A DNA stretch of 16,617 nucleotides, from the NCBI GenBank assembly GCA_900542875.1, contig UQPH01000034.1, forward strand, positions 1 to 16,617, written 5' to 3'. The notes below the pieces were generated by a model. That model did no database searches. It saw only the letters and a program-made list of their open reading frames with translations, and was not told where the DNA came from. This DNA is from an uncultured Eubacterium sp. GTDB lineage: Bacteria > Bacillota > Clostridia > Oscillospirales > Acutalibacteraceae. Positions 1-7,257 of this stretch are shown one piece after another. Position 1 is the first letter of the stretch; the number at the start of each line of letters is the position of its first letter. The position numbers and the translations under genes are program-made.

Positions 1-1
1 C

Positions 2-604
2 GGACTTGACCATGTAATCGCATCGCACGAAAATGTAAACATTGTAGTGTTCGATACAGAGGTTTACTCAAATACCGGCGGACAGGCATCTAAGGCTACT
101 CCTACCGGTGCAGTTGCTAAATTTGCTGCTTCCGGTAAGGTTGTTAAGAAAAAGGATTTGGCTCAAATTGCTATGTCCTACGGCTATGTATACGTTGCAC
201 AGGTTGCTATGGGTGCTAATGCAAATCAGTGCTTAAAGGCATTCCAGGAGGCTGCCGCATATGACGGACCGTCACTTGTTATCTGTTACGCTCCTTGTAT
301 CAACCATGGTATCAAGATGCCGTTCAACCAGGCAGAACAGAAGAAGGCTGTTGCGGCAGGATATTGGAATCTTTTCCGTTACAATCCGGCTCTTATCGCA
401 GAAGGCAAGAATCCGTTCAGCCTTGATTCAAAGGCTCCTTCGGCTGACTATGTTGAGTTCATCGAGGGTGAAACAAGATATTCTGCTCTCAAGCGTTCAT
501 TCCCGGGCAAGGCTGAAAAGCTCTTTGCTATCGCAGCGGAAAATTCGATTGAGAAGTACAATAAACTTGCTAAACTTGTTGATTTCTATTCACCTGAGAA
601 GTAA
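2..604 (+). CDS. nifJ: Pyruvate:ferredoxin (flavodoxin) oxidoreductase, C-terminal part (5' end outside window)
   Basis: This is the last ~200 residues of a homodimeric PFOR, which normally has about 1,170-1,200 residues. The enzyme oxidatively decarboxylates pyruvate to acetyl-CoA and CO2 and reduces ferredoxin in the cytoplasm of anaerobes. The frame is open from the window edge, so the GTG at 47 is an internal valine codon, not a start. The visible part begins GLDHVIASHENVN and continues into DTEVYSNTGGQ, the thiamine-diphosphate/Mg-binding stretch of the last domain. CYAPCINHG follows (about positions 285-311), whose cysteine in this family is thought to be the late ligand of the proximal 4Fe-4S cluster. 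The C terminus LVDFYSPEK is a natural end with TAA at 602-604. A strong terminator follows 16 bases later, so the gene ends its own transcript. Family identity is very secure; the symbol nifJ is used by convention and does not imply a role in nitrogen fixation. Confidence 0.95.
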   Translation, partial: GLDHVIASHENVNIVVFDTEVYSNTGGQASKATPTGAVAKFAASGKVVKKKDLAQIAMSYGYVYVAQVAMGANANQCLKAFQEAAAYDGPSLVICYAPCINHGIKMPFNQAEQKKAVAAGYWNLFRYNPALIAEGKNPFSLDSKAPSADYVEFIEGETRYSALKRSFPGKAEKLFAIAAENSIEKYNKLAKLVDFYSPEK

Positions 605-620
605 TTAATATTTGCTTCAA

Positions 621-657
621 ACCCTCTTGGCGTTTTTTCGCCGAGAGGGTGTTTTTT
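621..657 (+). terminator. Intrinsic terminator of the PFOR gene
   Basis: A 12-bp stem (621-632 pairing with 639-650, one G-U wobble) with a six-T loop is followed by a T tract at 652-657. It lies 16 bases after the PFOR stop codon and is a textbook rho-independent terminator. Confidence 0.93.
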
Positions 658-683
658 ATCGCAGTGGGATTTCTGAATAAATT

Positions 684-722
684 GGCGTTTTTTCTTATTG
701 TGAGCAAAAAACGAAAAACGCC
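684..722. repeat. Imperfect hairpin between two terminators
   Basis: GGCGTTTTTTC at 684-694 pairs with GAAAAACGCC at 713-722, with one extra T in the left arm and an 18-base loop. No T tract follows on the plus strand. It directly abuts the next terminator and is part of a run of hairpins between the PFOR gene and the phage-derived operon. Function unknown. Confidence 0.5.
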
Positions 723-723
723 C

Positions 724-762
724 AAAAGTGCTGTAAGCTCGATGTTTACGGCACTTTTATTA
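724..762 (+). terminator. Second, possibly bidirectional, terminator hairpin
   Basis: AAAAGTGCTGTAA (724-736) pairs with TTACGGCACTTTT (746-758) with one G-U wobble. The flanking A and T runs would allow function on either strand. No gene lies between it and the PFOR terminator. Confidence 0.7.
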
Positions 763-866
763 TTTTGCTGTAAAATTTTTATGTCGCTGTCTTTTTTATA
801 TAAAGGAGTTCAAATCTGTCGGCGTGCTTTTGTCGGCGTGTTTCAGGGTCTTTATCGACAGTCCGG

Positions 867-900
867 GCTGTACTGAAATTTTCGGTACGGCTTTTTTATT
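867..900 (+). terminator. Third terminator-like hairpin upstream of the phage operon
   Basis: GCTGTACTGAAA (867-878) pairs with TTTCGGTACGGC (880-891) with two G-U wobbles, followed by a T run at 892-897. It is the last of three terminator-like structures in the 388 bases between the PFOR stop and the first phage gene, and would insulate the phage operon from read-through. The rest of the gap has a short direct repeat of GTCGGCGTG (818-826 and 832-840) and no recognisable coding region or good sigma-A promoter. Confidence 0.7.
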
Positions 901-936
901 TCTGCCTTTTTACAGGATTATTCATAAAGGGTGAAT

Positions 937-963
937 ATGAGACGAAAAAATTTTTTATTTTAG
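937..963 (+). other. Eight-codon ORF with a good ribosome binding site, possible leader peptide
   Basis: ATG at 937 is preceded by AAAGGGTGA and opens a frame coding MRRKNFLF, then TAG at 961-963. It ends 28 bases before the first candidate start of the small terminase. Frames this short arise often by chance. I list it because its Shine-Dalgarno is better than that of the gene downstream. No attenuator-type alternative structure was recognised. Confidence 0.2.
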
Positions 964-991
964 AAAAATTCGCCCGAAATATACATAAAAG

Positions 992-1405
992 ATGAATAAA
1001 ATCGCCGTTTCGAGCCTAAGGGTGAGAGGACTTGTGAATTTCACAAACCTCTTGTTCAAATCGACAGAGAAAGGAATGAGAAAAACGGCAAGACGAAAAA
1101 AGACATTACAGGAGCAAATCGAGCAAGGATTACTTGATATTGCGTTAGGCTCCGTGAGCGATGCAATTTCGCTTTTGTTTATGACAGAGGAGGAAATAAT
1201 CGAGCGGCTTCCTAAGCTGAAACTTATCAATGTCAGCGAGATTAAGCGACCTAAGGGCGGCGGAATGGAGATAAAATTTTTTGACAGAATAAAGGCACTC
1301 GAACGCCTCGGCACGGACAAGATTTCCGATTCGGACAGTTCGCTCAGTTTTTACGAGGCACTGGAAAAAAGTGCAAACGATTCGAGGGAAAAGTCCGATG
1401 ATTAA
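992..1405 (+). CDS. terS: Phage terminase small subunit, apparently lacking the N-terminal DNA-binding domain
   Basis: The product (137 aa from ATG 992) matches the middle and C-terminal part of PBSX/YqaS-type small terminases: a helical stretch LLDIALGSVSDAISLL, a short beta region, then GGGMEIKFFDRIKALERLG, the oligomerisation-type segment next to where the large subunit docks. Small terminases guide the large subunit to packaging sites during capsid filling. The N-terminal helix-turn-helix with its usual ATQAAIRAGYS-like motif is absent, and the N-terminal ~28 residues look atypical. The start is uncertain: ATG 992 has a weak ribosome binding site, GTG 1034 follows GAGAGGA closely, and ATG 1076 (109 aa, beginning MRKTARRKK) follows AAAGG too closely. 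The last 8 bases overlap the large-terminase gene. Family assignment rests on pattern and on position next to terL. Confidence 0.75.
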   Translation: MNKIAVSSLRVRGLVNFTNLLFKSTEKGMRKTARRKKTLQEQIEQGLLDIALGSVSDAISLLFMTEEEIIERLPKLKLINVSEIKRPKGGGMEIKFFDRIKALERLGTDKISDSDSSLSFYEALEKSANDSREKSDD

Positions 1406-2651
1406 GTTTTCACCGTTTTCAAAAAAACAACTTGCGGTGCTGAACTGGTGGTGTGAGAATAACGAAAATCATACAAAAAACGGACTCATATGCGACGGCG
1501 CGGTGCGTTCGGGAAAGACGCTTTGTATGTCGCTGTCGTTTGTATTTTGGGCATTTTACAGGTTTAGGGACACATCGTTTGCGCTGTGCGGAAAAACAAT
1601 CAGTTCGCTCAGACGAAATGTAACTACGCCTATTGTTCCCATACTTGAGTCTCTGGGCTTTTCGGTAAAGGAGAAACTCAGCCAAAATTTTTTGGAAATC
1701 GAAAAGGGCAGTATCAAAAACAGATTTTATCTTTTCGGCGGACGAGACGAAAGTTCCGCTGCGTTAATCCAGGGTATGACCTTGGGTGGTGTTCTTTTTG
1801 ACGAGGTTGCGCTTATGCCACGCTCATTTGTTGAGCAGGCGATTGCAAGGTGCTCCCTTGAAGGCTCAAAGTTTTGGTTTAACTGCAATCCGGAGCATCC
1901 CTTTCATTGGTTTTATAATGAGTGGATAAAAAAGATCGATGAAAAGAATATGCTCTATCTCCATTTTACAATGGGCGACAATCCCTCTCTTTCTCAAAAA
2001 ATCAAATGTCGATACGAACAGTTGTATACGGGTGCATTTTATCAGCGTTTTATCGAGGGCAAGTGGGTAGCCGCCGACGGCTTGGTTTATCCGATGTTTT
2101 CTATGGAAAAGAATGTAAGGCGTGCAGAGAATTTCAGCGAGTATTATTTATCCTGCGATTACGGCACCGTCAATCCCTTTTCGCTCGGATTATGGGGAAA
2201 AGGCGAGGACGGATGGTACAGGATAAAGGAATACTATCACTCGTCCCGTGAGAGAGGCATACAGCTTACGGACGAGGAGTATTATGTTCATCTTAAAGAG
2301 CTTGCGGGAGACAGAAAAATAACGGCTCTTATAGTTGACCCCTCTGCCGCCTCCTTTATAGAGACGGTAAAAAGACACAACGAATTAAGAGTTATAAAGG
2401 CTCAAAACGATGTGCTTTCCGGCATTAACCGAGTGTGTCAGGCTCTCAAAAACAAAGAGATTTTTATATCTCCCGACTGTACGGATACGATCAGAGAATT
2501 TTCGATTTACAGGTGGGACAATGATATAAAAAGAGATGCACCCCGAAAAGAAAACGATCACGCAATGGACGACATACGCTATTTTGTAAACACGGTGCTT
2601 AGCGTGTGCGAGGATGATTTTTCATTCTCCGTTGCAGTAGAAAGGAAGTGA
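1398..2651 (+). CDS. terL: Phage terminase large subunit (PBSX family)
   Basis: This is the DNA-packaging motor ATPase and headful nuclease (417 aa). The Walker A motif is GAVRSGKT at residues 34-41 and the Walker B is VLFDEV at 132-137. The C-terminal RNase H-like nuclease domain shows its acidic residues at D254 (SCDYG), D314 (IVDPS) and the DHAMDDIRY motif at 387-395. All motifs look intact, so the enzyme should be active. ATG 1398 is chosen over the upstream GTG 1371 because GAGGGA lies 8 bases before it; the gene then overlaps terS by 8 bases, suggesting translational coupling. Length is normal for the family. The portal gene follows after 4 bases. The arrangement terS-terL-portal is the standard packaging module. 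Confidence 0.95.
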   Translation: MIKFSPFSKKQLAVLNWWCENNENHTKNGLICDGAVRSGKTLCMSLSFVFWAFYRFRDTSFALCGKTISSLRRNVTTPIVPILESLGFSVKEKLSQNFLEIEKGSIKNRFYLFGGRDESSAALIQGMTLGGVLFDEVALMPRSFVEQAIARCSLEGSKFWFNCNPEHPFHWFYNEWIKKIDEKNMLYLHFTMGDNPSLSQKIKCRYEQLYTGAFYQRFIEGKWVAADGLVYPMFSMEKNVRRAENFSEYYLSCDYGTVNPFSLGLWGKGEDGWYRIKEYYHSSRERGIQLTDEEYYVHLKELAGDRKITALIVDPSAASFIETVKRHNELRVIKAQNDVLSGINRVCQALKNKEIFISPDCTDTIREFSIYRWDNDIKRDAPRKENDHAMDDIRYFVNTVLSVCEDDFSFSVAVERK

Positions 2652-2655
2652 AGCC

Positions 2656-3810
2656 TTGGGCATTTTCAATAGACAAAAAAGAAAGAGTGATCCCTCAAAC
2701 GCCGAATCAAGCGTCAGCGTACAGACCGCTGAGGAGTCTTCCCACCCCTTTACATATTTGAGTTCGTACACTCCGCTTTATTCTCCCGATGACAGATTAT
2801 ATAAGTCGGTGAGAGAGGGTTTGCCGATAATCGACAGTGCGATAACAAAGATTATTCGTCTGATGGGCGGTTTTGAATTTTCGTGCGGCGACAAAAACGC
2901 AGACGAAGCGATGAAAGATTTTTTCTCAAAGATAAATGTAGGAGGAAATCAGCAGGGCATTCAGGCATTTGTGGATAATTTTATGTCGCAACTTTTAACT
3001 TACGGCTCTGCCATAGGCGAGATGGTGACGGACGGCGACGGATTTTATGCTCTTTATAATGCAAAGCTGTCATCGATTGAGGTTAAGCGTTCAAAAAACG
3101 GCATTGATCTTGAATTTTATCCCGGCTCTGTCGGAGCAACTCAGCCGTTTGAGCATCAGGAGCGGATACTCTATTGCGTTCTTAATCCGGAACCGGGCGA
3201 AATAAGAGGCACAAGTTTGCTTAAAGGACTGCCGTTTATATCGGATATATTGCTCAAGATATATAACACGATAGGCACAAACTGGCAGAGAGTGGGCAAT
3301 TTGAGATATGCCGTTACATATAAGCCACAGGGTGACGGAATAGATAAGGCATTTGCAAAGGAAAGAGCGCAGCAAATGGCAAATGCATGGCGTGACGCTA
3401 TGAGCAGCAATGATACGGTAAAGGATTTTGTTGCGGTCGGGGATGTTAAGGTCAGCGTAATCGGCGCAGACAATCAGGTGCTCGACAGTGATGTTCCCGT
3501 GCGGCAGATGCTTGAACAGATTATCGCCAAAACAGGACTTATGCCGTATATGTTCGGTCTTTCGTGGTCTACCTCGGAACGTATGAGTCAGCAGCAGGCG
3601 GATATACTTACTACCGAATTAAAATCTTACAGAAGAATTATCACTCCGACTCTCCAAAAAATAGCCGAGACATATCTTCAAACTATCGGGATATATAAGT
3701 CGGTTGAGGTTGTTTGGACGGATATTACTCTTCAGGACGAGACAGAGACGGCTCAGGCAAGATACTTAAATGCACAGGCAGACAAATTAATTGAGGAGGC
3801 ACAACTATGA
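2656..3810 (+). CDS. Phage portal protein
   Basis: This 384-aa protein follows terL by 4 bases. It should form the dodecameric ring at one capsid vertex through which DNA is pumped. Its plan fits small PBSX-type portals: a variable N terminus, the YKSVREGLPIIDSAITKIIRLMGG wing region, an RGTSLLKGLPFISDILLKIYNTIGTNW core, and a C-terminal MSQQQADILTTELKSYRR helix before the crown region. The start is TTG at 2656 with AAGGAAG about 9 bases upstream; no ATG gives a better fit. The end overlaps the protease start by 4 bases (ATGA). Identity rests on family pattern and position. No frameshift or internal stop is seen. Confidence 0.88.
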   Translation: MGIFNRQKRKSDPSNAESSVSVQTAEESSHPFTYLSSYTPLYSPDDRLYKSVREGLPIIDSAITKIIRLMGGFEFSCGDKNADEAMKDFFSKINVGGNQQGIQAFVDNFMSQLLTYGSAIGEMVTDGDGFYALYNAKLSSIEVKRSKNGIDLEFYPGSVGATQPFEHQERILYCVLNPEPGEIRGTSLLKGLPFISDILLKIYNTIGTNWQRVGNLRYAVTYKPQGDGIDKAFAKERAQQMANAWRDAMSSNDTVKDFVAVGDVKVSVIGADNQVLDSDVPVRQMLEQIIAKTGLMPYMFGLSWSTSERMSQQQADILTTELKSYRRIITPTLQKIAETYLQTIGIYKSVEVVWTDITLQDETETAQARYLNAQADKLIEEAQL

Positions 3811-4763
3811 CAAACGGCTGTGTTACAAAGAGTGTGGCAACGCCAAATGACTTGAAGAAAATTCATAATTATACAAGGCGAGAGGTGACTGCCGAAGAAC
3901 TTTATGTCTTTGATGTTACATTATGCAACAATGATATAGACAGAGACTTTGAACGTTTCAGCGTTGAGGCTCTCAACGAGATGGCTCCCATGTTTATCGG
4001 AAAGACGGGAATATTTGACCATTCAATGAAAACTTCCGACCAAAAGGCGAGAATTTTTGAGACGAGAGTTGAAAAGGAAAACGGCAAAAAGACTCTTGAC
4101 AATATGGATTTTTATTCCTTGAAAGCGAGGGCGTATATGCTCAATAACGAGGAAAACAAATCCTTGATTGACGAAATCGACGCAGGAATAAAAAAAGAGG
4201 TTTCGGTCTCGTGCAGTATGTCAAGGTCGGTATGTTCCGTTTGCTCTGCCGACTCAAAGAAGCACAGATGCGAGCATATTCCCGGCAGAATGTACGGTGA
4301 TAAACTTTGCTATTACACTCTTGACGGTGCAACGGACGCTTATGAATTTTCGTTTGTTGCGGTTCCGGCTCAGAGAGAAGCGGGTGTGACAAAGGCATTT
4401 AACTTTAAGGAGGACAATATTATGACTGATGTTGTAAAGCAAATAGGCGAGGGCAGAGAAATTACCCTCACAAAGGCACAGAGCAATGAACTTTATTCAT
4501 ATATAGAGGGTCTGAAAGAGGACGCACAGCTTGCTCAGTCCTACAAAAAGGAACTGTCAAAGCAGGTGGTCGATTTATTTAAGGAGGCGTTTCCGAAAAT
4601 GGATGTAAAACTTTTTGATTCGGTCGCTTCCGTTATGACTGTAAACGAACTGCTTGGCTTTTGCAACGGAATGAAGGCAAGTAAAAATTCAAAAAAAGTT
4701 TCGCCCCAGCTTGCACAAAAGCAGGGTGCGGCAAGTAATGATTATTCGGAATTTCAAATTTAG
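3807..4763 (+). CDS. Prohead protease fused to a C-terminal scaffold domain
   Basis: This 318-aa protein combines an XkdF/S78-like prohead protease (about residues 25-195) with a charged helical scaffold-like tail (about 206-318). Likely catalytic residues are H72 in GIFDHS and S135 or its neighbours in EVSVSCS; AYEFSFVAVPAQREAGV (178-194) is the typical end of the protease fold. Residues 143-157 form a C-X2-C-X8-C-X-H cluster, a probable small zinc-binding insertion. The enzyme would trim scaffold and capsid N termini during head maturation. It overlaps the portal gene by 4 bases and precedes the decoration and capsid genes. An in-frame ATG at codon 206 with a perfect ribosome binding site suggests that the scaffold is also made separately. 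Protease identity is fairly secure; the exact catalytic serine is inferred. Confidence 0.85.
   Translation: MTNGCVTKSVATPNDLKKIHNYTRREVTAEELYVFDVTLCNNDIDRDFERFSVEALNEMAPMFIGKTGIFDHSMKTSDQKARIFETRVEKENGKKTLDNMDFYSLKARAYMLNNEENKSLIDEIDAGIKKEVSVSCSMSRSVCSVCSADSKKHRCEHIPGRMYGDKLCYYTLDGATDAYEFSFVAVPAQREAGVTKAFNFKEDNIMTDVVKQIGEGREITLTKAQSNELYSYIEGLKEDAQLAQSYKKELSKQVVDLFKEAFPKMDVKLFDSVASVMTVNELLGFCNGMKASKNSKKVSPQLAQKQGAASNDYSEFQI
4422..4763 (+). CDS. Nested scaffold protein from an internal in-frame start
   Basis: ATG 4422 lies in frame inside the protease gene and is preceded by AAGGAGG at 4407-4413 with an 8-base spacer, one of the best ribosome binding sites in the window. It would give a 113-aa protein beginning MTDVVKQIGEGREI, helical and charged, ending at the shared stop codon. 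This mirrors the lambda C/Nu3 arrangement, in which the scaffold is translated from inside the protease gene. The organisation is visible in the sequence; production of the shorter protein is inferred. Confidence 0.65.
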   Translation: MTDVVKQIGEGREITLTKAQSNELYSYIEGLKEDAQLAQSYKKELSKQVVDLFKEAFPKMDVKLFDSVASVMTVNELLGFCNGMKASKNSKKVSPQLAQKQGAASNDYSEFQI

Positions 4764-4774
4764 GAGGAAATAAT

Positions 4775-5137
4775 ATGTCAGTTTCATATTTAGGCTATGA
4801 TGCAAAGTGCATCACAATGGAAAAAAGCGTAAACAGCGATGTCGAGGTAGGCAACTTTGTATGCCTTGACGATGACGGCTATCACATTAAAAAGTGTCTT
4901 GACGGTGCATCGTTTATCGGCGTAGTTAAGTGCGTAAGAGGTAAATACATTACCGTTCAGATTGCGGGCTACTGCGAGGTACCGTATACGGGACTTAAGG
5001 AGCCGACCGTAGGTCACATTAAGCTCAACTGCGGAAACAATAACAATGTTATTTTGGACGAATCGGCTCAGCCTAACCAGTACAGAACAATTCTTAAGCT
5101 CGATACAAAAAACAAAATCATCGGATTTTTATTCTGA
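4775..5137 (+). CDS. Probable capsid decoration / head-stabilising protein
   Basis: This 120-aa, cysteine-containing, mostly beta protein lies between the protease/scaffold and the major capsid gene, the usual slot of gpD-like or DUF2190-like head decoration proteins. VEVGNFVCLDDDGYHI, then GASFIGVVK and YITVQIAGYCEVPYTG resemble the short beta-barrel repeats of that group. It should bind the outside of the expanded capsid at three-fold positions. The ribosome binding site AGGAGG at 4762-4767 overlaps the stop codon of the previous gene. Function is inferred from position and fold-like pattern, not from a diagnostic motif. Confidence 0.65.
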   Translation: MSVSYLGYDAKCITMEKSVNSDVEVGNFVCLDDDGYHIKKCLDGASFIGVVKCVRGKYITVQIAGYCEVPYTGLKEPTVGHIKLNCGNNNNVILDESAQPNQYRTILKLDTKNKIIGFLF

Positions 5138-5155
5138 TTTAAGGAGGAAAAATAT

Positions 5156-6142
5156 ATGTCATTTGATACATTAAAGCTTGATAAGGGTCTTTATACCTCA
5201 TCAAAAGGATTTACAAAGGCTCTCGAAGAGGTTGACCCAAGCGAAAACTATAAAGGCACGGAACTTGAAGGCCTTGACGCCTATGAAAGACAGCTCAAAA
5301 GATACAATATTAAGGTGAACGGTCCCAATTCGGACACGGTTTCAAAGTTCTTTCAGAGTTCAAACTCCGCAACTCTTTTCCCGGAATATGTTTCAAGAGC
5401 CGTAAAACTCGGTCTTAATAACAATATTCTTGAGGACATTGTTGCAACCACAACCATAGTCGATTCGCTCGACTACCGCTCAATCGCCTGCGAGGACACG
5501 GAAGAGGCTACCGTTGATTCGACTGTAATAAACGAGGGCTCTTACATTCCCGAAACGGCGATTAAAACAAAGGATACGCTTACCAAACTTTATAAGCACG
5601 GCAAGTCGATTACCGCTTCTTATGAGGCACTTAAAAATCAGAGACTTGATGTTTTCACCATTGCATTAAAGCAAATCGGCACTTACATTTCAAACTGCGA
5701 TATGCACAATGCGGTAGATCTTCTCAAGTCAAGTTCAAAGAGGATTTCATTCGGCACTGCGGACAAGGTTTCCTATGAGGACTTCCTCACAATGTGGAAA
5801 GCGCTTGCGCCGTATGAAATGAACACCGTTATTGCGGAAAACGATAAACTTTCGCAGATTCTTCAAATCAGCGAATTTAAGGACGCCAATGCAGGTCAGA
5901 ACTTCCACGGTACGGGCAAACTTGTAACTCCGCTCGGTGCAAAACTTGTGTTCCCGCTTACAAATCTCATTCCCGATAATATTATCGCTCTTGATAAGAG
6001 ATATGCTCTCGAGAGAGTACAGTGCGGTGACATCGTTACCGATTTTGACAAGCTGATTGACCGTCAACTTGAAATGGCAACGGTAACCTGCATCAGCGGC
6101 TACAACAGAATTATGGACGACGCAAGCGTCATTATGAGATGA
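5156..6142 (+). CDS. Major capsid protein (HK97 fold, XkdG-like)
   Basis: This 328-aa protein has the composition and plan of a PBSX-type HK97-fold capsid protein. It has an N-terminal charged arm (1-60), then FFQSSNSATLFPEYVSRAVK (about 65-84), a typical start of the ordered domain. A long middle region with TKLYKHGKSITASYEAL leads into the P-domain helix and the C-terminal A-domain with VTPLGAKLVFP. It has the best ribosome binding site context of the head genes (AAGGAGG about 8 bases before ATG 5156), as expected for the most abundant protein. The stop overlaps the ATGATG start of the next gene. The length is on the short side but complete. No internal stop or frameshift is seen. Confidence 0.9.
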   Translation: MSFDTLKLDKGLYTSSKGFTKALEEVDPSENYKGTELEGLDAYERQLKRYNIKVNGPNSDTVSKFFQSSNSATLFPEYVSRAVKLGLNNNILEDIVATTTIVDSLDYRSIACEDTEEATVDSTVINEGSYIPETAIKTKDTLTKLYKHGKSITASYEALKNQRLDVFTIALKQIGTYISNCDMHNAVDLLKSSSKRISFGTADKVSYEDFLTMWKALAPYEMNTVIAENDKLSQILQISEFKDANAGQNFHGTGKLVTPLGAKLVFPLTNLIPDNIIALDKRYALERVQCGDIVTDFDKLIDRQLEMATVTCISGYNRIMDDASVIMR

Positions 6143-6492
6143 TGAGCGTTGAGGAAATTATCGGGATTCTCAAGGTGATTTCCGATTTAAGTGACAAGGA
6201 GTTGGAGCATTACAAGGCTTTGATTGAAATGTATGCCTGTCCGTATTTGGACACGGAATATTCCGACAAAGACAAAAAGAGAATGCTGCTCTTTGTTGCG
6301 GCAAAAATCTACTATGAAATTTCAAAAATGAGAATTTCGAGCGAGATTACATCATTTACGGCAGGAGAGGTCAGCATATCCTCGGCGGACAGAATCGACC
6401 CGACCGAAAAGGCAAGGCTCATTTATCAGTCCGCTTTGGAGGAGGTCTGCGACTTAATAGAGGATAACGGATTTGAATTTTTGGGAGTGTAG
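6139..6492 (+). CDS. Head-tail connector (adaptor-like) protein
   Basis: This 117-aa helical protein directly follows the capsid gene with a 4-base overlap and has no clear ribosome binding site of its own, so translation is probably coupled. Its plan, KKRMLLFVAAKIYYEISKMR followed by TAGEVSISSADR and a C-terminal helix, fits the gp6/YqbG-type adaptor rings that sit under the portal. In phages this ring helps connect head and tail after packaging. Either of two adjacent ATG codons (6139 or 6142) may be used. The call rests on position and overall helical pattern. Confidence 0.65.
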   Translation: MMSVEEIIGILKVISDLSDKELEHYKALIEMYACPYLDTEYSDKDKKRMLLFVAAKIYYEISKMRISSEITSFTAGEVSISSADRIDPTEKARLIYQSALEEVCDLIEDNGFEFLGV

Positions 6493-6494
6493 GT

Positions 6495-6863
6495 ATGAAG
6501 TGTGAAGATATTTACAACTTGATAAAAAATAACATTTATCTCTACGGTCAAGCCTGCTCGATTACAAGAAAAAACGGCGAGGTCATCAATACATATGCGG
6601 TGACCCGCCGCCTTTGGAAAACAAATAAGACGAGACTTCAACCCACGGCAACCATGATAGGCATGAGCGAGAAGAATTATATGATTGCGATTTTTGCGTC
6701 AAATGCGCCTGTTGAGGATTGCTCTGAGGAAGACACGGTTGTGTTTGAAAACAAGAAGTTTTATTTTGTAAGAGTTGACCAAATGATGGCGGGCGGATAT
6801 TTGCAGTATTATTCTGCCGTGCTCAGAGAGGTGGAAAGTGAGGAAGAAGATGTATTTGGATAA
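6495..6863 (+). CDS. Head-closure (stopper-like) protein
   Basis: This 122-aa beta-rich protein begins 2 bases after the previous stop. It fits the slot of XkdH/gp16-type head-closure proteins, which form a ring that stops DNA leakage from the filled capsid. Visible elements are an N-terminal helix (MKCEDIYNLIKNNIYLYG) followed by alternating strands (YMIAIFASNAPVEDC, TVVFENKKFYFVRVDQM). The C-terminal acidic tail EVESEEEDVFG overlaps the start of the next gene. Identification is by order in the module and fold-like pattern. Confidence 0.55.
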   Translation: MKCEDIYNLIKNNIYLYGQACSITRKNGEVINTYAVTRRLWKTNKTRLQPTATMIGMSEKNYMIAIFASNAPVEDCSEEDTVVFENKKFYFVRVDQMMAGGYLQYYSAVLREVESEEEDVFG

Positions 6864-7257
6864 TCAAATCAATGATTTAATAAAACGTTTGAGGCTTTCT
6901 TCGACACTCGGCGGAATTAAATTCGTTCTTGCCTATCCTTATTCAAGGCGACCGTGCGCTCTCTCGAGCCGTGTGGCGGTAATAGTGCCGGAGAGTATGG
7001 AACTTGAAAGCATCGGAGTGGACTGCCTTGATTATGCAGGAAAGGCGGCGATAGGAATAAATCTATTTTCGCCTTACCGTCTGGGCTCACCTTCGGCGTT
7101 TGATACCATGCAAAAAATAGTTGAGCAGGCGATTACTCCGATGGTGACGAAAATCTACGTTTCGCCTCTTGAAACCGATGAGTCTACGGAATGCTATCGC
7201 TTAAAGGCGGTACTTACCTTTGATGTTGATTTAAGCAAGGAGGAAGAAAATGAGTGA
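6850..7257 (+). CDS. Neck protein, probable tail terminator
   Basis: This 135-aa protein is the last gene before the point where tail genes should begin. It shows an alpha/beta plan with GIKFVLAYPYSRRPCAL, VAVIVPES and a central INLFSPYRLGSPSAFDTMQKIVEQAI helix. In PBSX-like operons this slot holds XkdI/XkdJ-like tail-terminator or completion proteins that cap the tail tube and join it to the head. ATG 6850 is preferred over the in-frame GTG 6838 because AGGA at 6841-6844 is properly spaced. It overlaps the upstream gene by 14 bases and ends 8 bases inside the next small ORF. If it is a tail terminator, it is notable that the tube it would cap is not encoded here. Confidence 0.5.
   Translation: MYLDNQINDLIKRLRLSSTLGGIKFVLAYPYSRRPCALSSRVAVIVPESMELESIGVDCLDYAGKAAIGINLFSPYRLGSPSAFDTMQKIVEQAITPMVTKIYVSPLETDESTECYRLKAVLTFDVDLSKEEENE

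Noticed and set aside
649..876. 75-aa open frame between the PFOR gene and the phage operon
   Set aside because: It covers the terminator stack, has no ribosome binding site, and its hydrophobic, phenylalanine-rich translation follows from T-rich hairpin arms.
955..1320. 121-aa minus-strand frame opposite the small terminase
   Set aside because: Shadow of the terS region; no ribosome binding site or family pattern, and it faces against the operon.
1371..1397. GTG 1371 as the start of the large terminase
   Set aside because: ATG 1398 has GAGGGA at proper spacing and gives the usual N terminus; the upstream nine codons overlap terS further without support.
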